Assembly (NCBI RefSeq): GCF_009733815.1
Contig: NZ_WNXY01000003.1
Location: 372,001 to 436,000, forward strand
Direction: 5' to 3'
DNA length: 64,000 nucleotides
Source of the DNA: Pseudactinotalea suaedae
Lineage (GTDB): Bacteria; Actinomycetota; Actinomycetes; Actinomycetales; Beutenbergiaceae
Part shown: in pieces, positions 24,104 to 30,498 of the stretch
How positions within the stretch are numbered: the first letter of the stretch is position 1
Layout of the letters: each line of letters begins with the position of its first letter
The notes under the pieces: model-generated
Database searches by the model: none
Seen by the model: only the letters and a program-made list of their open reading frames with translations
What the model was told of the DNA's origin: nothing
Program-made: the position numbers and the translations under genes

Positions 24104-25213
24104 TCAGTCGATGACGGTCTCGGTCCAGGTCTGGATCCAGGCGTCGCGACCGGCGGCGATCTCCTCGGGACCGACCTCGAACGGGGCCGGCGAGAGCGGC
24201 GCGTGCTCGACCCAGTAGCCGGGCAGCTCGACCTGGTCGTCGACCGGGTAGACGAACATGCTCTCGGGCAGCGCCGCCTGGACGTCGGTGCTGAGCATGA
24301 AGTCGACCCACGCCTGTCCGCCCTCGGGGTTCGCGGCCCCCTCGATCACGCCGACGTACTCGACCTGGCGGAAGCAGGTCTCGAGCAGCGCCCCGGTCGG
24401 GCTCTCGGCCTCGCCCTCGGTCACCTCGAAGGCGGGCGAGGTGGAGTAGGACAGCACGATCGGGCGGTCGCCCTGACCCTCGGAGCCGGAGAAGTCGACG
24501 TAGTAGGAGTCGGACCACCCGCTGGTGATCTCGAGCCCGTTCTCCCGCAGCCCCGCCCAGTACTGCGCGAAGCCGTCCTCGCCGAACGCGCCGATCGTCG
24601 CCACCAGCATGGCCAGCCCCGGCGAGGAGGTCGCGGGGTTGCTCACCACCGTCAGGTTCGCGTACTCGGGCTCCAGCAGGTCCTCGAAGGTGGTGGGCTC
24701 GGCGATGCCGGCCTCGGCGAACCACTCGCGGTCCACGTTGAGGCAGACGTCGCCGATGTCGACCGGGGTCAGCGCGTCGGAGCCGGGGACCAGGTACTGC
24801 TCCGCGCTGCTCGGCAGCGCGGGCGAACTGTAGGAGGCGAACACCTCCTCGGTGATCGCGCGGGAGGCGAACGTGTTGTCGACGCCGTACGCGACATCGC
24901 CCAGCGGGGCGTCCTTGGTGAGGATGAGCTGGTTGACCAGCGCGCCGCCGTCTCCGGGGGCGCTGACCTCCACGGCGTAGCCGGTCTCGGTCTCGAACTG
25001 CTCGATCAGCTCGTCGGGGAGCGCGAAGGAGTCGTGGGTGACGACCCTGACGACCGACCCGGTGCCCTCCTGGGACGCGCCGCTCTCCGGGTCGGACCCG
25101 TCGCCGCCGATCACCGAGCAGCCGGTCGCGAGATGGACGAGCCCGGCGAACGCGGCGAAGGTTGCGGTGCGGGGGCGGCGGGTGCGCCGCCGTGTGCTGC
25201 TGATGCTGGTCAT
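24104..25213 (-). CDS. Thiamine-type ABC transporter substrate-binding lipoprotein
   Basis: This 369-aa exported lipoprotein has an Arg-rich n-region (RRRTRRPR), a hydrophobic stretch and the lipobox HLATGC. The mature protein follows the ThiB/TbpA pattern: VRVVTHDSFALPDELIEQFE near the start, DVAYGVDNTFASRA, LTPVDIGDVCLNVD and the closing region VDFMLSTDVQAALPESMFVYPV. It captures substrate outside the membrane and hands it to the double permease. The ATG at 25213 sits behind a GAGGAGG Shine-Dalgarno that is itself inside a hairpin, downstream of a TPP riboswitch, so expression should fall when thiamine pyrophosphate is high. Confidence 0.9.
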   Translation of the reverse strand: MTSISSTRRRTRRPRTATFAAFAGLVHLATGCSVIGGDGSDPESGASQEGTGSVVRVVTHDSFALPDELIEQFETETGYAVEVSAPGDGGALVNQLILTKDAPLGDVAYGVDNTFASRAITEEVFASYSSPALPSSAEQYLVPGSDALTPVDIGDVCLNVDREWFAEAGIAEPTTFEDLLEPEYANLTVVSNPATSSPGLAMLVATIGAFGEDGFAQYWAGLRENGLEITSGWSDSYYVDFSGSEGQGDRPIVLSYSTSPAFEVTEGEAESPTGALLETCFRQVEYVGVIEGAANPEGGQAWVDFMLSTDVQAALPESMFVYPVDDQVELPGYWVEHAPLSPAPFEVGPEEIAAGRDAWIQTWTETVID

Positions 25214-25239
25214 GCTGGCCTCCTCAGGGCTGCTGAGAA
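25214..25239 (-). promoter_or_regulatory. Hairpin covering the ribosome binding site of the thiamine operon
   Basis: On the minus strand TTCTCAG (25233-25239) can pair with CTGAGGA (25221-25227) across a 5-nt loop. The 3' arm contains the start of the GAGGAGG Shine-Dalgarno before the ATG at 25213. It could be the expression platform by which the upstream riboswitch limits translation initiation. The pairing is visible; the switching partner strand is not identified. Confidence 0.5.
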
Positions 25240-25278
25240 GGGGTTCAGTCACCCGGACGGATGACAACGAGAGTTGCT

Positions 25279-25363
25279 CGACTCCCTTCGCCGGTGCTAA
25301 CCGGAGCAGGTTCGAGGGTCTGCGGCTCGCCGCACTCTCAGCGCCTTGCGCGCTCCCCTGTCG
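25279..25363 (-). promoter_or_regulatory. TPP riboswitch (THI element)
   Basis: The minus strand carries the THI-box core in order: GGGGAGC, GCTGAGAGTG, ACCCTCGAACCTG, and GGTTAGCACCGGCGAAGGGA. CGAC at the 5' side (25360-25363) and GTCG at the 3' side (25279-25282) form P1. These are the conserved pyrimidine- and pyrophosphate-sensing elements of TPP aptamers. It lies 65 nt upstream of the substrate-binding protein gene of the thiamine importer. Confidence 0.95.
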
Positions 25364-25433
25364 TTGAGGCAACGCTAGCGCATGGCGCTGGCGCACATAG
25401 GGTGGGTGCTGACCGACAGACCTGGAGGATCGC

Positions 25434-25670
25434 GTGAACCCGCAGAAGCTGATCGCCACCGTGGCCACCCTGGGCGCCGGGCTCGTCGCCACCAAGGCGA
25501 TCTCGTTGGCCTGGAAGGGCGTCACCGGGCACGAGCCGCCCAAGGCGATCGACGACGACGGCGAGATCTCCGTCGTCGAGGTCATCATCTTCGCGGCGGT
25601 GAGCGCAGCCGTCGCGGCCGCCGTGCGCTCCTACGTGGTCCGTGGCACCAAGAAGTGGCTCGACGCCTGA
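25434..25670 (+). CDS. DUF4235 domain-containing protein
   Basis: This 78-aa small protein matches the actinobacterial DUF4235 family. It has an N-terminal hydrophobic helix (LIATVATLGAGLVATKAISLAW), the short motif GHEPP around residue 32, and a second hydrophobic helix (VIIFAAVSAAVAAAVRSY) before a basic end. It is probably a two-helix membrane protein with unknown function. The GTG at 25434 is preceded by a clear GGAGG Shine-Dalgarno. It lies 67 bp upstream of the GlgC-like gene on the same strand. Confidence 0.83.
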   Translation: MNPQKLIATVATLGAGLVATKAISLAWKGVTGHEPPKAIDDDGEISVVEVIIFAAVSAAVAAAVRSYVVRGTKKWLDA

Positions 25671-25737
25671 CGTCAGGCGCCTGATCGGCGCCGCCACCAC
25701 CCCTCCGGCCCGAGGACCCGCTCACTAGGATCGTGCC

Positions 25738-26979
25738 ATGGCTCGCCTCGACGTCCTCGCACTGGTGCTCGCCGGCGGTGCGGGAAGTCGCATGGAGGTC
25801 CTCACGCAGGACCGTGCCAAGCCTGCGCTCCCGTTCGCCGGGGTCTACCGGCTCCTCGACTTCCCGCTGAGCAACCTGCGGCACAGCGCCATCGACGACG
25901 TCTGGCTGCTCGTCCAGTTCGAGACCCAGAGCATCCTCGACGTGGTGGCCGGGGGACGTCCGTGGGACCTGGACCGCAGCCACGGCGGGCTCCGGATCGT
26001 GCCGCCGCAGCAGGAGTCGGGCGACGACGGCGGCCAGTGGCACGCGGGGAACGCGCACGCCATCTACACCAACCGGCACCTGATCGCGGGCGCGGAGCCC
26101 GACGCGCTGCTCGTCATGAGCGCCGATCACGTGTACAAGCTCGACTACGCCGACGTGGTGGCCCAGCATCAGCGCACCGGAGCCGAGGCGACCGTCGTCA
26201 CCACGCGCGTGCCGGTCGCGCAGGCCAAGCACCACGTCGTGCTCGACATCGACGAGGGCGGGATCGTCCGCGGCTGCGAGGTCAAGCCGGAGAAGCCCTC
26301 GCACGGGGTCGTCGCCGCCGAGGTCTTCGTCTTCGACACCGCCGTCGCCCTCGAGCTCCTCGAGCAGCTCGGGCAGGACGACGACGCCGACGGCGAGGGG
26401 CTGGGCGACTTCGGGGACCGGCTGCTCCCTGCCCTCGTCGAGCGTGGCCGCGTCCACGAGTTCGCCTTGTCGGGCTACTGGAAGGACGTCGGCCGGCCCG
26501 AGACCTACTTCGCGGCGCATCGCGACGTGCTGGTGGCCCGGAGCCGCCGCCGCAGCTCCGACCTGCAGCTCGACGACAGCGCCTGGCCGATCCTGACCCA
26601 CGACGTGCCGCGGATGCCGGCACTCATCGAGAGCGGCGGGCAGGTGGTCGACAGCCTGGTCGGGCCGGCGTGCCGGATCGCCGGCCGGGTGGAGCGCAGC
26701 GTCCTCGGCCCCGGGGTCGTGGTGCAGGAGGGCGCCGTGGTGCGCGACTCGATCCTCCTCAACGACGTCACGGTGCGGGCGCGTGCCCGCGTGCAGCACG
26801 CGATCGTCGCCGACGGCGCGACGGTGGGCGCCGATGCCGTGGTGGGCGCCGGCATCTCGGGGGACCTGCCGACCAGCGACGAGCTGGTGCTGATCGGTGC
26901 CGCGGCCCGGATCGCCGCCGGAGCGAAGGTCCCCGCCGGCGACCGTATCGACCCTGGTGGCCGCCGGCGGGCGACCTGA
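25738..26979 (+). CDS. Glucose-1-phosphate adenylyltransferase family protein
   Basis: This 413-aa protein has an N-terminal nucleotidyltransferase domain opening with VLALVLAGGAGSRMEVLTQD and AKPALPFAGVYRLLDFPLSN, the ADP-glucose pyrophosphorylase signature. The sugar-phosphate contact FALSGYWKDVGRPETYFAAH follows near residue 241. The C-terminal part (about 290-400) is a left-handed beta-helix of hexapeptides (VERSVLGPGVVVQEGAVVRDS). GlgC makes ADP-glucose for glycogen. The family match is good, but some actinobacteria carry GlgC-like paralogues of unclear nucleotide preference, so a glgC symbol is withheld. It converges with the Mrp operon. Confidence 0.85.
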   Translation: MARLDVLALVLAGGAGSRMEVLTQDRAKPALPFAGVYRLLDFPLSNLRHSAIDDVWLLVQFETQSILDVVAGGRPWDLDRSHGGLRIVPPQQESGDDGGQWHAGNAHAIYTNRHLIAGAEPDALLVMSADHVYKLDYADVVAQHQRTGAEATVVTTRVPVAQAKHHVVLDIDEGGIVRGCEVKPEKPSHGVVAAEVFVFDTAVALELLEQLGQDDDADGEGLGDFGDRLLPALVERGRVHEFALSGYWKDVGRPETYFAAHRDVLVARSRRRSSDLQLDDSAWPILTHDVPRMPALIESGGQVVDSLVGPACRIAGRVERSVLGPGVVVQEGAVVRDSILLNDVTVRARARVQHAIVADGATVGADAVVGAGISGDLPTSDELVLIGAAARIAAGAKVPAGDRIDPGGRRRAT

Positions 26980-27029
26980 GTCAGGCGCCTGGCGAGGTTG
27001 CGCGTCGCCGATCGCCGTGGCCGGTCGGG

Positions 27030-27398
27030 CTAGCTGCTCGAGGGCGGGATCGGCGTGGACTTGGCGCGGTCGAGGTCCTCGGTGAGCTCATCGATCACGA
27101 GCAGGTCCTCGCGCACCTTGCCGGTCCGGTAGCCGGAGCGGCCCACCATGTGCGCCGACACGGGTGCGGTCATGAACTGGAACAGCACGACGATGGTCAG
27201 CTTCCAGGTCAGCTGGCTCGAGCCGAGTGACGCAGCGAGCCCTGCCATCACCAGCATCAGCCCGAGCACCTGTGGCTTGGTGGCCGCGTGCATGCGGGAG
27301 AGCAGGTCCGGGAAGCGCAGCGCTCCGATGGCGGCGATGAGGTTGAGGGCGCAGCCGAGGAAGAAGCAGATCGAGGCGAACCAGTCGAGCACGCTCAT
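27030..27398 (-). CDS. mrpG: Monovalent cation/H+ antiporter subunit G
   Basis: This 122-aa protein has three membrane helices and the MrpG/MnhG motif GALRFPDLLSRMHAATKPQ (about residues 25-43). LTWKLTIVVLFQFMTAPVSAH is also typical. It is the last of six co-oriented genes and overlaps mrpF by 4 bp (27395-27398). The subunit is part of the Mrp complex, which exchanges cytoplasmic Na+ (or K+) for external H+ and supports alkali and salt tolerance. The C-terminal tail after residue 95 is polar. Confidence 0.93.
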   Translation of the reverse strand: MSVLDWFASICFFLGCALNLIAAIGALRFPDLLSRMHAATKPQVLGLMLVMAGLAASLGSSQLTWKLTIVVLFQFMTAPVSAHMVGRSGYRTGKVREDLLVIDELTEDLDRAKSTPIPPSSS

Positions 27399-27802
27399 CG
27401 CGGGTCCTCGCTCTCGGGGTAGGCGCGGCGCATCGCGTCCTCGCGGCCACCGACGCGGCGCTTGCTCTCCTTGGCGAGCGAGGCCCGCATCCGGCCGTCG
27501 TGGGCGCGGACCTCCTCGGGTGTGAGGATCCGCCCCTCGTCCTCGGGCTCGACGGCGACGAACCGCGCCAGCGTGACCGATCCGACGAACCCGACGAGCG
27601 AGAGCACCACGAGCACGTTGACCAGGTCGGTACGTTCGGCGGCCGCGCTCCACAGCGCCAACGCGGCGATGACCACGCCGACGAGCATGTCGAGGGCGAT
27701 CGTCCGGTCGAGCATCGACGGGCCCCGCTCGATCCGGACCACGATGATGATGGCCGCGGCCGCCAGCATCAGACCACCGACCCACAGCACGACCGGGCTC
27801 AT
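27395..27802 (-). CDS. mrpF: Monovalent cation/H+ antiporter subunit F
   Basis: This 135-aa protein has three membrane helices in the first 85 residues with the MrpF hallmark RIERGPSMLDRTIALDMLV (about residues 23-41). After TM3 it carries a charged extension of about 50 residues (ILTPEEVRAHDGRMR and an Arg/Lys/Glu-rich end). That makes it longer than the usual 90-100 aa. It overlaps mrpE and mrpG by 4 bp each. It is a small subunit of the Mrp antiporter membrane complex. Confidence 0.93.
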   Translation of the reverse strand: MSPVVLWVGGLMLAAAAIIIVVRIERGPSMLDRTIALDMLVGVVIAALALWSAAAERTDLVNVLVVLSLVGFVGSVTLARFVAVEPEDEGRILTPEEVRAHDGRMRASLAKESKRRVGGREDAMRRAYPESEDPR

Positions 27803-28383
27803 CGCGTCACCTCCGCAGCAGGTCGTCGGCGCAGCAGCCGCCGGCGCGGCGGCAGGCCTGCCTCCGCGAGCGCCTCGTCGGTCGCGAACGCGTACAGCAC
27901 GCGCCGCTCGACCTTGAGGCAGTGATCACGGGCGCCGTCGATGCCGCCGGCCTCGGCCACGTCGAACACGTGGACGTACAGGGTGCCGGTCAGCCGGTGC
28001 GCCTCGACGATGATCGACCCCGGCACCAGCGAGCACAGCTGGGCGGTGATCGTCAGGAACAGGTCAGAGTGGGAGCGCAGCCGCACCCGGATCACGGCGC
28101 CGTGCGGCGGCTCGCCCGGTGACAGCGCCTTCTTGGCCACCTGCACCGACGCCATCACCACGTCGCCCAGGAACCAGACGACCAGCACCACGATCCCGGG
28201 CAGCCAGGGGCGGCCCTCGAACCCGACCTTCGGCATCCGCAGCAGCGTCACCAGCAGCACAGCGAGCACGAGTCCCACGACGACGTTCGCCACCGTCAGG
28301 TCACCCCAGAGCAGCACCCACACCGCGGCGAGCCACAGCACCATCGGCCACCGGGTCCAGAACTTCACGCGCTCAGCCATCAT
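27799..28383 (-). CDS. mrpE: Monovalent cation/H+ antiporter subunit E
   Basis: This 194-aa protein has MrpE features: adjacent N-terminal membrane helices (WPMVLWLAAVWVLLWGDLTV), ANVVVGLVLAVLLV, then a cytoplasmic domain with PGSIIVEAHRLTGTLYVHVF (about residues 119-138). It overlaps the end of mrpD by 11 bp and the start of mrpF by 4 bp. Two adjacent ATG codons at 28383 and 28380 are both possible starts. It is a structural subunit of the Mrp antiporter. Confidence 0.93.
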   Translation of the reverse strand: MMAERVKFWTRWPMVLWLAAVWVLLWGDLTVANVVVGLVLAVLLVTLLRMPKVGFEGRPWLPGIVVLVVWFLGDVVMASVQVAKKALSPGEPPHGAVIRVRLRSHSDLFLTITAQLCSLVPGSIIVEAHRLTGTLYVHVFDVAEAGGIDGARDHCLKVERRVLYAFATDEALAEAGLPPRRRLLRRRPAAEVTR

Positions 28384-29974
28384 CGCCTCCGTCGGTGGCG
28401 TCGTCGGTGGCCGACTCGGTCTCGCTCGGGTCCTGGGTGGGATCGTCGGCGGCCTCGTCGCTGGTGCCGTCTCCGCGGTCGCCGTTGGTCAGCACGGCGG
28501 AGACGTACGGCGTGCGTGACTGCAGGTCGGTGGCGGCCGAGGCCGTGTACGTGCTGAGCGGTCCACCGACCACGGCGAAGGCGAGGCCCACGGCCGCCAG
28601 CGCAGCAGCGGGACCGAACATGGAGCGCGGGATCGACGTCTCGGGCAACGGCTCCGGGGCCTCCTGCCAGAACGCCTTGTTCCACGCCTTGACGATGGCG
28701 TACAGCGTCAGGAGCGAGGTCAGCAGCCCGGCAGCCACGCCCACGTACGCCAGCGGCGTGCCGAGCTCGGCACCGGCCTGCAGCAGCCCCACCTTGCCGA
28801 GGAACCCCGACATCGGGGGGATGCCGGCGAGGTTCATCGCGGGGATGAAGAACAGGACCCCGAGCGCCGGCGCCAGCCGCGCCAGGCTCCCGAGGTTCTC
28901 CAGCGACGTCGTACCACCTCGCCGTTCGATCAGTCCCGAGACCAGGAACAGGGCGGTCTGCACCGTGATGTGGTGCGCGACGTAGAAGATCGCGGCCGCC
29001 AGGCCGGCCTTGTTGGCGAGGGCGACCCCGAAGATCATGTAGCCGATGTGGCTGACCAGCGTGAAGGACAGCAGACGTTTCAGGTCGTCCTGCGCGACGG
29101 CACCCACGATGCCCACGAGCATGGTGACGATCGAGGCGACGAGCAGCACGTCGTCGAGCCGACCCTCGGGGAACATCAGGGTCTGGGTACGAAGGATCGC
29201 GTACACACCGACCTTGGTGAGCAGGCCGGCGAACACCGCGGTGACCGGCGCGGGCGCCGTCGGGTAGGAGTCCGGGAGCCAGGCCGAGAGTGGGAACACC
29301 GCCGCCTTGATGAGGAAGCCGAGCAGCAGCATCACCTGCAGCACCAGCGCCATGCCGGGGTCGATGTTGCCGAGCCGCTCGGCGAGCTGGGCCATGTTCA
29401 GGGTGCCGGTGGCGGCGTAGACGAGCCCGATCGCGATGAGGAACAGGACCGAGGACAGAAGCGAGACGACGACGTAGATCGACCCGGCTCGGATGCGCTC
29501 GCCGGTGCCGCCGAGCGTCAGCAGCACGAAGCTGGCGCCGAGCAGGATCTCGAAGCCGACGTAAAGGTTGAACAGGTCTCCGGTCAGGAACGCGTTCGCG
29601 ACCCCTGCTGCCAGCACGAGGTAGGTGGGGTGGTAGATCGCGACCGGTGCGCCCTCGTTGCCGTCGGCCAGGCCTTGAGCGAGCGAGTACAGCAGCACGC
29701 AGAGCAGCACGATCGCGGAGATCAGCAGCATCAGCGCCGACAGCCGGTCCGCGATCAGCGAGATGCCCACCGGGGCGCTCCACTCGCCGACGTTGACCAC
29801 CTGCGGACCGTCGTGGTGCGCCAGGTACATCAGTGCGCCGGAGGCGAGCACCACCAGCGTGATGGCGATCGCGGAGATGATGCCCTGGAGCCTGCTGCGG
29901 CCGCCGAGCGCGAGCGTCAGGCCTGCGGCCACCAACGGGATGACGACAGGGAGCGGGACGAGCCAGGTGTTCAC
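28373..29974 (-). CDS. mrpD: Monovalent cation/H+ antiporter subunit D
   Basis: This 533-aa polytopic protein of the proton-translocating NuoL/M/N-type family has about fourteen helices. VGFEILLGASFVLLTLGG contains the conserved TM5 Glu, and LIKAAVFPLSAWLPDSYPTA carries the key TM7 Lys and following motif. AQDDLKRLLSFTLVSHIGYM is the broken-helix region. The last 35 residues form an acidic, Asp/Glu/Thr-rich tail that is not part of the usual core. It overlaps mrpC by 4 bp. It is one of the two ion-translocating subunits of the Mrp complex. Confidence 0.94.
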   Translation of the reverse strand: MNTWLVPLPVVIPLVAAGLTLALGGRSRLQGIISAIAITLVVLASGALMYLAHHDGPQVVNVGEWSAPVGISLIADRLSALMLLISAIVLLCVLLYSLAQGLADGNEGAPVAIYHPTYLVLAAGVANAFLTGDLFNLYVGFEILLGASFVLLTLGGTGERIRAGSIYVVVSLLSSVLFLIAIGLVYAATGTLNMAQLAERLGNIDPGMALVLQVMLLLGFLIKAAVFPLSAWLPDSYPTAPAPVTAVFAGLLTKVGVYAILRTQTLMFPEGRLDDVLLVASIVTMLVGIVGAVAQDDLKRLLSFTLVSHIGYMIFGVALANKAGLAAAIFYVAHHITVQTALFLVSGLIERRGGTTSLENLGSLARLAPALGVLFFIPAMNLAGIPPMSGFLGKVGLLQAGAELGTPLAYVGVAAGLLTSLLTLYAIVKAWNKAFWQEAPEPLPETSIPRSMFGPAAALAAVGLAFAVVGGPLSTYTASAATDLQSRTPYVSAVLTNGDRGDGTSDEAADDPTQDPSETESATDDATDGGDDG

Positions 29975-30498
29975 GAGGCGTCACCGCCTCGTGCCGGGGT
30001 CTCGACGGCGCCGAGCCCGGGCTGGTTCGTGGAGGTGCTCGGCAGCGGCGTCTCCTCGGTCTCGTCGCGAGCCTCGGCCGCCTCGACGTCGAGGTCGGCC
30101 GCGCCCTCGTCGGCGCGGTCGGGGGTGCCGACCTTCGCCAGCCGGTCGGCGACCCGACGGTCCTCGAGGTCGTCCTGCACCTCGTCGTGGCCGTGCAGCT
30201 GCCAGCTGCGGTAGGCCATCGCCAGCACGAACGCGCTCAGCCCGAGCGAGATCACGATCGCCGTCAGCACCATCGCCTGCGGCAGCGGGTCGGACATCTC
30301 CTCCGTGGGCGTGGTTCCCACGAGCGGAGGACCGCCCGCGCGACCACTCATCACGAGGTACATCACGTTCACGCCGTTGCTGACCAGGACCAGCCCGATG
30401 ACGATCCGCGAGAGGCTGCGCTCGAGGAGCAGGTAGACGCCGCAGCCGATGAGCGCACCTGCGGTGAGGACGAGAACGAGGGCGGGGCTCATCTCCAT
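29971..30498 (-). CDS. mrpC: Monovalent cation/H+ antiporter subunit C
   Basis: This 175-aa NuoK-like subunit has three membrane helices in the first 110 residues: GCGVYLLLERSLSRIVIGLV, LVSNGVNVMYLVM and AMVLTAIVISLGLSAFVLAM. About 65 charged residues follow, rich in Asp and Glu. The core length is normal and the tail is an addition. Its ATG shares one base with the mrpA stop (TGATG at 30496-30500) and its end overlaps mrpD by 4 bp, so the operon is tightly coupled. Confidence 0.94.
   Translation of the reverse strand: MEMSPALVLVLTAGALIGCGVYLLLERSLSRIVIGLVLVSNGVNVMYLVMSGRAGGPPLVGTTPTEEMSDPLPQAMVLTAIVISLGLSAFVLAMAYRSWQLHGHDEVQDDLEDRRVADRLAKVGTPDRADEGAADLDVEAAEARDETEETPLPSTSTNQPGLGAVETPARGGDAS

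Noticed and set aside
21201-24218. A 1005-codon plus-strand open frame
   Set aside because: It is antisense to the thiamine ABC genes, has extreme Arg/Gln/His composition and no domain, as expected from GC-rich third-position bias.
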